NCBI GenBank assembly: GCA_964429195.1
Contig: CAYSBC010000001.1
Location: 31,896 to 95,895, forward strand
Length of the DNA stretch: 64,000 nucleotides
Direction: 5' to 3'
Origin: JBBAFM01 sp041655415
Lineage (GTDB): Bacteria; Bacillota; Clostridia; Peptostreptococcales; JAAYPU01
Under the pieces are notes generated by a model. The model worked only from the letters and a program-made list of their open reading frames with translations, was not told the origin of the DNA and did not search any database. Below are positions 43,507-51,502 of the stretch, piece by piece. Numbering within the stretch: position 1 is the first letter of the stretch; each line of letters starts with the position of its first letter. Position numbers and translations under genes: made by a program.

Positions 43507-44269
43507 GGTCCTCTTTCTCTTTTCCTGCCATGCTCACAATATATTCAACACCAATTTTACCTTCATTTATGCTATCTAAAAACTCAAAGAAACCTTTATA
43601 GATACAATTTGCTAACAATCTTTGATAGGATTGTTCCGCCAATAGCTTTGCCTCTCTTGGGTTGGATAAAAACCCACATTCTATTAAAACCCTTGGTGAT
43701 TTTGGATTTTTAAGAAGCAGAATATCATCTTTCACCTTTGATTTTCTATGGTTCCCATCATCGATTCCCTGAAGAAATGATTCTTGAATCTTTTCAGCTA
43801 GCAATTGACTTTTGGGGCAATTCCTAGGGTAAAAGCATTGGGCACCATAGATTGAAGAATCCGGAAAGCTATTTAAATGCAGCATGATGGAATAATCGAC
43901 CCTTTCATGATTCATAATATTGTTCCTGTTCACAAGGTCCTCCATTTTCTTGCTTCTAATGCTTGTTTCCCCCTCGCTGTATAAGCCTACATCCTTCTGT
44001 CTCGTCATGATGACCCTGCAACCGCTCTCTTCAAATAGTTTTTTAAGCTTTAGAGCAATTTCTAAATTAACATGACTCTCCAAAATACTGCTATCGGAAC
44101 TAACTGCCCCACCGTCTATACCACCATGACCGGGGTCAATAACAATTGTGCACAGGTTTCGGCTATTGAATACTCCAATAGTTATGTGAGTTAATGAAAT
44201 TAAAAAAAACATCAGCAGGCCTACAATCAAAGCTGATATTAACCATCTTTTTTTTATGATAATAATCAA
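43487..44269 (-). CDS. cwlD: N-acetylmuramoyl-L-alanine amidase, CwlD-like
   Basis: A zinc amidase of the Amidase_3 family that cleaves between muramic acid and the stem peptide. CwlD makes muramic-delta-lactam in the spore cortex. I choose the TTG at 44269 because AGGAGG lies six bases upstream. An ATG at 44335 gives an unlikely N-terminus and no ribosome site. The 260-residue product has one N-terminal membrane helix (about 11-30), then VIDPGHGGIDGGA (zinc His), SHVNLEIALKLKKL (zinc Glu), SIMLHLNSF (His) and VLIECGFLSN (catalytic Glu). It follows dcd. The specific cortex role is inferred from length and family. A vegetative amidase is possible. Confidence 0.85.
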   Translation of the reverse strand: MIIIIKKRWLISALIVGLLMFFLISLTHITIGVFNSRNLCTIVIDPGHGGIDGGAVSSDSSILESHVNLEIALKLKKLFEESGCRVIMTRQKDVGLYSEGETSIRSKKMEDLVNRNNIMNHERVDYSIMLHLNSFPDSSIYGAQCFYPRNCPKSQLLAEKIQESFLQGIDDGNHRKSKVKDDILLLKNPKSPRVLIECGFLSNPREAKLLAEQSYQRLLANCIYKGFFEFLDSINEGKIGVEYIVSMAGKEKEDLWITCE

Positions 44270-44360
44270 ATGACCCCTCCTAAAATTCTTTATATTACAT
44301 CCTATTCTGATGTAAATATAAATATGAGCGGTCATCTCTTATTATCGTCAAGAAAACTCT

Positions 44361-44888
44361 TTATCTATCCATGAAAACCTTGCTTCCCGTTGCACTTCTT
44401 TGCCCTTGGTACTTCCCTCTATAAGGTTCCTCTGCTTCCTGATCTAATTGAGCAAAGACCAGTTGGCATAATCTTCTTCCCGCCTTTAATTTAATCGGAA
44501 GTCTACTGGCATTATATAATTCCAAGGTTATCTCCCCTTCAAATCCGGGATCAACCCAGCCGGCATTTTGTATAAACAGGCCTATCCTGCCAATGGAGCT
44601 CCTTCCCTCAACAAAGGCTGTTAAATTATTCGGTAATTTAATGTATTCCATTGTTGTAGCCAATAAAAATGAATGGGGTGGAATAATCACCTCATCACTA
44701 GTAAATTCGATGTACCCAATCGGGCTGTCTAAGGTCATGCACTCTACATTATTTTCATCTACTTTTAAAAAGTGCTTTCCCAACCGCAAATCCACAGATG
44801 CAGGCTGTATTTGCCCCTTCTCCATTGGGTTTATAATCAATTTCCCTTCGTTTATATATCTTTTAATGGTTCTATCGGATATAACCAT
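44361..44888 (-). CDS. dcd: dCTP deaminase
   Basis: Dcd deaminates dCTP to dUTP for dTMP synthesis. Some members also hydrolyse it to dUMP, which sequence alone does not decide here. I start at ATG 44888 (MVISDRTIKRYI), after GGGGGTGATGAA, rather than ATG 44966, which overlaps the upstream gene. This gives 175 residues, the normal size. Motifs: QPASVDLRLGKHF, EGRSSIGRIGLFIQNAGWVD (catalytic Glu) and GFEGEITLEL. It follows the AI-2E-type permease gene by 13 bases. Confidence 0.94.
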   Translation of the reverse strand: MVISDRTIKRYINEGKLIINPMEKGQIQPASVDLRLGKHFLKVDENNVECMTLDSPIGYIEFTSDEVIIPPHSFLLATTMEYIKLPNNLTAFVEGRSSIGRIGLFIQNAGWVDPGFEGEITLELYNASRLPIKLKAGRRLCQLVFAQLDQEAEEPYRGKYQGQRSATGSKVFMDR

Positions 44889-44901
44889 TTCATCACCCCC
44901 A

Positions 44902-46065
44902 TTAATAGAGACTATCTTTCTTCGTGAGTTTTCCATCAATATAATCTCTAAAGATATCAAGAACAACAGCTATAATCGGAGCCCCAAAGAACATTCCTGG
45001 GATTCCAAATAGACTGCCGCCCAGTATAACAGAAAATATAATCCATACAGGGCTTATGTTGAGTATGTTGCCTACACATTTCGGTGTTACAATCATCATA
45101 TCTAACATTTGCAAGCAGAATAAATAGATAAAGGTTATGACCCCTGCCCAAGGATTTACTAAAGATACTAAAACTGCTCCTACTATTTCACCGATAAAAG
45201 GGCCAAAATAGGGAATCATATTGGTTACTGCAAAGATGGCACTTATGAGTATAACATAGGGAGCATTCATGATTGTTAATCCAATAAAACATAGCGCTCC
45301 CAATATCAAGGATGCTAAGGACTTACCAAGAACATAACGCACAAAGGTATTGTTCATCTTTCTCCAAAATATATTATATCGCAAGGCAAAGGATGGACCA
45401 AAAAACGCTACAAGGAGTTTTTCAATGGCAAGAATCCAATTATGCTTTGCTATCACTAAATAAATAGATATCAAAGAAGCAAAAATAAACAAAATGATAT
45501 TGCTTGTAATGGCAATCGTGCTCACTATAATAGAGTTGGCCGTCTCTACTGCCTTTTTCTCTACTATCGTAAATAAAGAATCTAACACATTATATATTCT
45601 TTCTTCCCAAAGGGTTGGATCCGCATTTTCCGGTGCTGTTAAGAATTCCATAATTATTTTTTGTCCATTTTTAATGAGTTCCGGGGAATTTTTAAAAATA
45701 TCAAATAGGCTGTCTAAAATCTGAGGTAAGATATAGACAACAGAAGAAAACACAGCATACCCAATAATCGCATAAACACATAGGGTACTGATTGTTCTAC
45801 TGTATATCTCATTTATCTTATTATTGCTTAAGGACCTTGTTATTTTATCATCAAAAATGTCTACTATAGGGCTCAGAATATAGGCTATTACAATGGCAAA
45901 GATGAAAGGTTTGATAGATCTAAATATTTGGCTTACTTTTTGACCTGCTATGATATAAGCATCATCCGCATTATCCATATATTTGTAAAACATAATGCTG
46001 ACAATAATAATAAACAATATCCGGAATAAGCCAATCCAATCTCTAGAAGAAAATAGCTTTCTCAT
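44902..46065 (-). CDS. AI-2E family transporter (UPF0118 permease)
   Basis: A 387-residue polytopic membrane protein with a family-typical pattern: paired helices at the N-terminus (about 12-28 and 47-70), a helical extracytoplasmic stretch, and a C-terminal helix bundle containing MIPYFGPFIGEIVGAVLVSL and PGMFFGAPIIAVVLDIF. Family members include TqsA and Na+/H+ or ion exporters, so the substrate is not known. Start ATG 46065 with AGGATGATCAA. In the gene run it lies between DUF3842 and dcd. Confidence 0.9.
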   Translation of the reverse strand: MRKLFSSRDWIGLFRILFIIIVSIMFYKYMDNADDAYIIAGQKVSQIFRSIKPFIFAIVIAYILSPIVDIFDDKITRSLSNNKINEIYSRTISTLCVYAIIGYAVFSSVVYILPQILDSLFDIFKNSPELIKNGQKIIMEFLTAPENADPTLWEERIYNVLDSLFTIVEKKAVETANSIIVSTIAITSNIILFIFASLISIYLVIAKHNWILAIEKLLVAFFGPSFALRYNIFWRKMNNTFVRYVLGKSLASLILGALCFIGLTIMNAPYVILISAIFAVTNMIPYFGPFIGEIVGAVLVSLVNPWAGVITFIYLFCLQMLDMMIVTPKCVGNILNISPVWIIFSVILGGSLFGIPGMFFGAPIIAVVLDIFRDYIDGKLTKKDSLY

Positions 46066-46158
46066 TTGATCATCCTTTTCTTAATGAATTTTAAGTTATA
46101 TAATACTGTATACACTCGAAAAATTAAAATATGCCTTTTAGAAGAGTTTTGATTTGAA

Positions 46159-46572
46159 TTATTGCATTATTTCTTTTTCTATTTCTCGTATCATATCTAT
46201 GATTAAACTCTGCAAAGTAGCATTTTTTGTGCCTGTAACAGTTACACCACACCTATTCAATGGGATAACAATTTTCTTTGCTCTACTTCTTGCTATAGCT
46301 ACCGTGATATTCTCTGATATTTCTCCTAGCATGGAATCCGTTACTAAAATAGCAATGGGTCCTACAATGATATCAACATTTGAAGAAGTAACCCGAATAG
46401 CATTTTCACCGGTAGCACCCTGATCTGCACCAGCTTTCATCATATTAGATGTAGCTAACGAGTTTGTTCCTAAAGCTATCACTTGCACATCTTGCTTGAT
46501 ATTCCTTTTAATATGCTCAATGATAGCCTTCCCAATTCCGCCACCTTGTCCATCTACTACGGCTATTTTCAT
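46159..46572 (-). CDS. DUF3842 protein
   Basis: A 137-residue protein with a Rossmann-like start (KIAVVDGQGGGIGKAIIEHI, residues 2-21), GADQGATGENAI in the middle and a short RCGVTVTGTKNATL segment near the end. It corresponds to the uncharacterised DUF3842 family known from Clostridia. The nucleotide- or sugar-phosphate-binding look of the glycine-rich loop suggests a small-molecule sensor or enzyme, but no function is established. It follows proS by 14 bases with AGAGGTAATAGG as ribosome site. Probably in the ispDF-proS operon. Confidence 0.85.
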   Translation of the reverse strand: MKIAVVDGQGGGIGKAIIEHIKRNIKQDVQVIALGTNSLATSNMMKAGADQGATGENAIRVTSSNVDIIVGPIAILVTDSMLGEISENITVAIARSRAKKIVIPLNRCGVTVTGTKNATLQSLIIDMIREIEKEIMQ

Positions 46573-46586
46573 CCTATTACCTCTTA

Positions 46587-48305
46587 TTAACTATTTTTGT
46601 TGTCTCTTACCAGCATAACAGTGTTTGTAACTGCCTCTCCTGCCGGCAATTCACTTTTATCCTTTTCTCTTCTTAACTTATATTCAACAATCCCATCTGC
46701 CGCTTTTTTCCCAACCGTTATGCGAATAGGTATGCCAATCAAATCCGCATCTTTAAACTTTACACCCGGTCGTTCTGCCCTATCGTCTAGCAACACATCA
46801 ATACCTTCTCTTTTGAGCTGCAAATAAATCTGCTCACTAAGTTTCATTTGTGCTTCATCCTTTGTGTTTACAACAGTGATGATAACCTCAAAAGGCGCAA
46901 TAGCCATAGGCCATAGGATACCATCCTCATCATAGTTTTGTTCCACAATGGCTGCTAGAGTTCTTGAAACACCTATGCCGTAACATCCCATAATCATCAA
47001 TTGCTCTTTCATGTTTTCATCTCTATAAATCGCACCCATGGCTTCGCTGTATTTTGTACCCAGTTTAAATACCTGACCAACCTCTATCCCTCTTGCCAGG
47101 TGAATAGGTTGCCCACAGGAAGGACATGCATATCCCTCCTTTATTAGTTTCAGATCAACAATAACAGAGGCGGTAAAATCCCTGCCATAGTTTAAATTCT
47201 CAAAATGATAACCGGTTTTATTCGCTCCTGCTATCAGATTGCACATACCCTTCAATTCACTATCCATAATAATCTTAATCTCATTTAATCCTACCGGACC
47301 GGCATAGCCTGTTTCAGCTCCTGTTACTTTTTCGACTTCCTCAGGACTTGCAAACTCCAAACAATGCTCTGGTATACCCAGCACATTAATCAGTTTTGTT
47401 TCATTGAGTTCCCTATCTCCACGTATTAACACAGCCACAGTTTCCTCACCTGTATGAAATAATAAAGTTTTTATTGTTCTTTCTACAGGGACCTGTAAGA
47501 AATCTGCGACCTCTTCAATCGTCTTAATGTCAGGTGTCTTTACTTCTTGAGCTTCATCCCACTTCTCATCTGTCCAAAGACTTTGGTCAATACATTCTGC
47601 CCTCTCTGAAGTAGCCGCAAAATCACATGAATCGCAATAGGCTATAACACCTTCACCATATTCGGATAAGGCTGTAAATTCATGGGAGCCGCTCCCTCCT
47701 ATAGCACCTGTATCTGCCTCCACCGGTCTAAAGTTCAACCCACATCTTGTAAAGATTTTACTATAAGCATCATACATGCCCTGATAGCTTTTATCTAAAC
47801 CTTCCCAATCTCTGTCGAAGGAATAAGCATCTTTCATAATAAATTCTCTGCTTCTAAAAAGCCCAAAGCGAGGCCTCTTTTCATCTCTGTATTTTGTTTG
47901 TATTTGGTACAAATTTAAAGGCAATTCTTTGTAAGAATTCACCTCATTTCTTACGATATCTGTAAAAATCTCTTCATGTGTTGGGCCCAAGCAGAATTCC
48001 CGGTTATGTCTATCATTAAGTCTGAACATTTCCGGCCCATAAGCATTCCATCTACCAGATTCCTGCCAAAGCTCTGCAGGTTGTATCGCGGACATTAATA
48101 TTTCCTGAGCACCCTTCTCATTCATTTCTTCTCGGATAATCTGCTCTATTTTTTTAAGACTCCTTAAGCCTAATGGCATAAATCCATATATCCCGGATAC
48201 TATTTTCCTTATCATCCCGGCTCTTAATAACAATTTATGACTCGGTATTTCCGCCTCACTAGGGTCTTCCCTCAGTGTATGGAAATATAAGCTTGACATC
48301 TTCAT
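46587..48305 (-). CDS. proS: Prolyl-tRNA synthetase, bacterial type with editing domain
   Basis: ProS charges tRNA-Pro. The 572-residue bacterial-type enzyme opens with MKMSSLYFHTLREDPSEAEI, has class II motif 1 (GFMPLGLRSLKKIEQIIREE) and motif 2 (LYQIQTKYRDEKRPRFGLFR), then the YbaK-like editing insertion (about 235-380, deacylating Ala-tRNA-Pro), motif 3 (MGCYGIGVSRTLAA) and the anticodon-binding domain. It follows ispDF by 24 bases. No T-box leader is visible. In Bacillus gltX occupies the place after ispF. Confidence 0.97.
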   Translation of the reverse strand: MKMSSLYFHTLREDPSEAEIPSHKLLLRAGMIRKIVSGIYGFMPLGLRSLKKIEQIIREEMNEKGAQEILMSAIQPAELWQESGRWNAYGPEMFRLNDRHNREFCLGPTHEEIFTDIVRNEVNSYKELPLNLYQIQTKYRDEKRPRFGLFRSREFIMKDAYSFDRDWEGLDKSYQGMYDAYSKIFTRCGLNFRPVEADTGAIGGSGSHEFTALSEYGEGVIAYCDSCDFAATSERAECIDQSLWTDEKWDEAQEVKTPDIKTIEEVADFLQVPVERTIKTLLFHTGEETVAVLIRGDRELNETKLINVLGIPEHCLEFASPEEVEKVTGAETGYAGPVGLNEIKIIMDSELKGMCNLIAGANKTGYHFENLNYGRDFTASVIVDLKLIKEGYACPSCGQPIHLARGIEVGQVFKLGTKYSEAMGAIYRDENMKEQLMIMGCYGIGVSRTLAAIVEQNYDEDGILWPMAIAPFEVIITVVNTKDEAQMKLSEQIYLQLKREGIDVLLDDRAERPGVKFKDADLIGIPIRITVGKKAADGIVEYKLRREKDKSELPAGEAVTNTVMLVRDNKNS

Positions 48306-48329
48306 CGTCTGTTTCTCCCTTCGGTTGTT

Positions 48330-49502
48330 TTATTTCACGAGCAAGGTTATAGATTTTGCACTTATGCCTTCTTCTCTTCCTTCAAAACCTAATCCTTCGG
48401 TAGTTGTTGCCTTAATACTGATTCTATCTTTATCGATACCCATCGCTTGAGATAAGTTTTCTCGCATATCTTCAATATAGGGTGCTATTTTGGGCCTTTG
48501 GGCAATAATAACAGTATCCACATTATTTATATTATAACCTTCATTTCTAATTAATTCTACAACTCTTTTAAGTAAAATGATACTTGAAATATCTTTATAT
48601 TCACCCTTATTGTCGGGAAAATGCTTCCCAATATCGCCTAAAGCACAGGCCCCAAGCATAGAATCCATGATGGCATGAACAAGGACATCTGCATCCGAAT
48701 AGCCTAAGAGTCCTTTTTCATGATGGACTTCAATACCACCCAGTATAAGTTTTTTACCTTCCACAAGTCGATGAACATCATATCCTATACCAATTTTCAT
48801 CGAAGGTTCCTCTCTTAGGAATGCTTCTGCAATCATCATATCTTCCTCTGTTGTAATCTTTATATTCTTGTAATCCCCTGCCACCACTATGGGCTTTATC
48901 CCGATGCGTTCGACCAAAGCATTATCATCTGTCCCTTGGTAGTTATCCGAACGTGCCAAATCATAAGCATGCATAATGATATTCCTTCTAAACCCTTGTG
49001 GGGTTTGCATAGCCATCACGGACTCTCGATTAATATGCTTTTCAATTTTCCCCTTACATATCCATTTAACGGTATCTTTTAAAGCAACACCTACAGTTGC
49101 TGCACCCTCTTCATGAGTCTTCATGATAACATGATTAATCGTTGTTTCATGGACAAAGGGCCTTGCACCATCATGAATCAGGATAAGGTCCGCATCTTCT
49201 CGGATAGCCATTAATCCATTATACACCGAATCTTGGCGTTCTCTACCGCCCTTGACTAATTTCGCTACCTTGTCATATTGATAATATTGGACAATTTCTC
49301 TTTGACAATATTCCATATCCTCTTCCCTAACGGTGATTATAATCTCATCAATATAAGGATTTTTTTCGAACTGTTCAATTGTTCTGGCTAGAATAGGCAT
49401 ATGTCCTAGGCTTCTATATTGTTTATTGATTTTATTCTTATCCATCCTGCTTCCGCTGCCTGCTGCTGCGATAATGACGGATACAACGCACTCTTTATAC
49501 AT
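48330..49502 (-). CDS. ispDF: Bifunctional IspD-IspF (MEP pathway, fused)
   Basis: Two enzymes of isoprenoid synthesis in one chain of 390 residues. N-terminal IspD (about 1-230): VSVIIAAAGSGSRMDKNKIN, LIHDGARPFV, and TPQGFRR. C-terminal IspF (about 232-390): KIGIGYDVHRL (metal Asp/His), LGYSDADVLVHAIMDS (His), and KATTTEGLGFEGR. IspD makes CDP-methylerythritol and IspF the cyclodiphosphate. Fusions are known in some bacteria, including several Clostridia and Proteobacteria, while Bacillus has separate genes. IspE is not adjacent. Start ATG 49502 with AAGGGTGA. It is separated from yacL by a strong terminator. Confidence 0.97.
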   Translation of the reverse strand: MYKECVVSVIIAAAGSGSRMDKNKINKQYRSLGHMPILARTIEQFEKNPYIDEIIITVREEDMEYCQREIVQYYQYDKVAKLVKGGRERQDSVYNGLMAIREDADLILIHDGARPFVHETTINHVIMKTHEEGAATVGVALKDTVKWICKGKIEKHINRESVMAMQTPQGFRRNIIMHAYDLARSDNYQGTDDNALVERIGIKPIVVAGDYKNIKITTEEDMMIAEAFLREEPSMKIGIGYDVHRLVEGKKLILGGIEVHHEKGLLGYSDADVLVHAIMDSMLGACALGDIGKHFPDNKGEYKDISSIILLKRVVELIRNEGYNINNVDTVIIAQRPKIAPYIEDMRENLSQAMGIDKDRISIKATTTEGLGFEGREEGISAKSITLLVK

Positions 49503-49572
49503 GATTCACCCTTGAGTATATCTTTCCTTTCACCATGAATTTTGCTATGCAAATTGGGGGAGCTACAATCTT

Positions 49573-49613
49573 AAAAAAAAGCTGCTATCCTATATAAATA
49601 CAGAATAGCAGCT
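49573..49613 (-). terminator. Terminator after yacL
   Basis: Minus strand AGCTGCTAT (49613-49605) and ATAGCAGCT (49588-49580) with a partly paired middle, followed by T8. Strong. Confidence 0.92.
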
Positions 49614-49656
49614 AAAAGTCAATATACTTTCCCTCATTTTAATTAAATCTCGATTA

Positions 49657-50781
49657 TTATGCTGTCTTATTTTTTAAAACACTTTTACTTTTAGCAAATA
49701 TCATTCGCCCTGCTGCTGTTTGAAGTACACTGGTTACTACAACCTGTAAAGTATCCCCTATATGTTTTTTGCCTTCCTCTACTACGATCATCGTACCATC
49801 ATCCAGGTAAGCAATTCCTTGCTTATTTTCTTTTCCTTCTTTAATGACTGTAACCACCATTTCCTCACCCGGCATAACAACAGGTTTAAGTGCATTGGCA
49901 AGCTCATTAATATTTAAAACCTCTACTCCTCGAAGCTCAGCAACTTTATTTAAGTTATAATCATTCGTGACAACCTTCCCATTGATTTCTTCAGCTAACT
50001 TCAAGAGCTTCATATCTACCTCAGAAACGTCATCATAATCCTTATCTGTTATTTGAACATTCATAATATCTTCATTTTGTATTTTGTTGAGAATATCAAG
50101 ACCCCGTCTCCCTCTATTCCTTTTTAAGGCATCTGAGGAATCTGCAATATGCCGAAGCTCCTCCAACATAAACTCGGGGAGTATAATGGTCCCTTCAACA
50201 AATCCGGTTTTTAATATATCCGCTATACGCCCATCTATAATAACACTTGTATCTAAGATTTTCGGTTTTGCAGATAGATTTTTGCCCTTATTTTTAGTTA
50301 AATGGGACGATGGATTTTTCTTCATGCTCGGAATAGTCAGAATGATATCCTTATACTTTTTCGTGGAAATACTGATACCCAAGTAACCAAATAGAATATA
50401 AGCAATAATAGTTAATATCATGCCAATAGAAAAGATTTGAATCTTTTCAAATATCTTGCTAATCAAGTTCGCTATGATAAGCCCCGCAATAAGACCAACA
50501 GTTCCTGTCACTATTTCATTCGAAGGTATTTTTTGCATTTCAGAATCAATGACCTTCGATATCTTCATAGCTAGTTTTTCAAGTTTCGGGGAAATAAAAT
50601 AAAATATGAGTCCAAAAAATAAAATACTTAAAACGGAAATGGCAATCTCTATGATTGGATTGATTTGTATAATATTTTCAAGTCTGGGTGTACCCAAAAG
50701 AAAAAATATCAAAGAAGAAAAACCATATCCAATAGACATGCCAACAATGGTTACTATAATCCTTACTAGTATCTTAATCAT
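49657..50781 (-). CDS. YacL-type membrane PIN/TRAM domain protein
   Basis: A 374-residue protein with four N-terminal membrane helices (about 1-145), then a PIN nuclease domain starting at KILDTSVIIDGRIADIL (metal Asp) and containing VTNDYNL, and a C-terminal TRAM RNA-binding domain (KQGIAYLDDGTMIVVEEG). The family is a putative membrane-bound ribonuclease. Its targets are not settled. Start ATG 50781 follows AAGGAGGTGAAAAG. An upstream ATG would place the ribosome site inside the gene. It stands between carD and ispDF as in many Firmicutes. Confidence 0.92.
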   Translation of the reverse strand: MIKILVRIIVTIVGMSIGYGFSSLIFFLLGTPRLENIIQINPIIEIAISVLSILFFGLIFYFISPKLEKLAMKISKVIDSEMQKIPSNEIVTGTVGLIAGLIIANLISKIFEKIQIFSIGMILTIIAYILFGYLGISISTKKYKDIILTIPSMKKNPSSHLTKNKGKNLSAKPKILDTSVIIDGRIADILKTGFVEGTIILPEFMLEELRHIADSSDALKRNRGRRGLDILNKIQNEDIMNVQITDKDYDDVSEVDMKLLKLAEEINGKVVTNDYNLNKVAELRGVEVLNINELANALKPVVMPGEEMVVTVIKEGKENKQGIAYLDDGTMIVVEEGKKHIGDTLQVVVTSVLQTAAGRMIFAKSKSVLKNKTA

Positions 50782-50847
50782 CTTTTCACCTCCTTCCATT
50801 ATATTATTATCACACTAAATCACCAAAATAGTCATTTTAGTAGTAAT

Positions 50848-50883
50848 ATAAAAATCTTATGCCCCTATTTTGCAGAGGCATAA
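50848..50883 (-). terminator. Terminator after carD
   Basis: Minus strand TTATGCC and GGCATAA (50883-50857) with partial inner pairing, followed by GATTTTTATATT. Confidence 0.75.
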
Positions 50884-50888
50884 AAATT

Positions 50889-51371
50889 TTAGTCGCACAG
50901 TACAGCATCGTCTACCATATCAATTATGTTTTTTTCATCCAAATTTTTAGCTAGAACCAGTTCACTGGTCAAAATCTGTTTTGCATTAGAAAGCATTTTT
51001 TTTTCTCCTGTTGACAATCCCTTATTATTATCAGCAATCATTAAGTTTCTCACGACTGTTGCTACTTCATAAACGTCACCGCTTTTTAATTTATCCATGT
51101 TATCCCGGTATCTTCTGTTCCAATTCTCGGGCATGCTTGAAGGTCCTTGCCGCAGTAAATCAAATACACTTTTTACTTCAATATCATCAATTATGTTTCT
51201 TATGCCTACCCCTTCAATATTATCAAGGGGAACCATAACCTTCATGTCACCTATAGGGATTCTCAATACATAGTATTTCCTTGCCTCGCCCAACACAATC
51301 TTCTCTTCTATCTCTTCGATAATTCCTGCACCGTGCATTGGGTAAACCACTTTATCCCCCACATTAAACAT
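50889..51371 (-). CDS. CarD/CdnL-family RNA polymerase-binding regulator
   Basis: A 160-residue protein with an N-terminal Tudor-like CarD/CdnL domain (FNVGDKVVYPMHGAGIIEEI, residues 2-21) that binds the RNA polymerase beta subunit, and a helical C-terminal domain (NWNRRYRDNMDKLKSGDVYEVATVVRNL region) that touches promoter DNA and stabilises open complexes. In the family it affects rRNA and stress-related promoters. Ribosome site CTAGGAGGCG. Two near-consensus tandem promoters precede it, so it is probably strongly expressed. It is followed by a terminator and yacL. Confidence 0.94.
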   Translation of the reverse strand: MFNVGDKVVYPMHGAGIIEEIEEKIVLGEARKYYVLRIPIGDMKVMVPLDNIEGVGIRNIIDDIEVKSVFDLLRQGPSSMPENWNRRYRDNMDKLKSGDVYEVATVVRNLMIADNNKGLSTGEKKMLSNAKQILTSELVLAKNLDEKNIIDMVDDAVLCD

Positions 51372-51434
51372 ATACTTCGCCTCCTAGTCAGTTGTTAATC
51401 CAAAAATATATAAAGATTCGCAACTATACCTTAC

Positions 51435-51463
51435 AGTATATATCAAATGCTTACATATGTCAA
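51435..51463 (-). promoter_or_regulatory. carD proximal promoter
   Basis: Minus strand TTGACA (51463-51458) and TATACT (51440-51435), spacer 17. 63 bases before the start codon. Confidence 0.8.
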
Positions 51464-51470
51464 GCTTATT

Positions 51471-51499
51471 ATTTTATCATAGCATTTTACATCTGTCAA
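51471..51499 (-). promoter_or_regulatory. carD distal promoter
   Basis: Minus strand TTGACA (51499-51494) and TAAAAT (51476-51471), spacer 17, 36 bases upstream of the proximal one. It starts 3 bases past the stop of the RND pump gene. Confidence 0.75.
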
Positions 51500-51502
51500 T
51501 CA

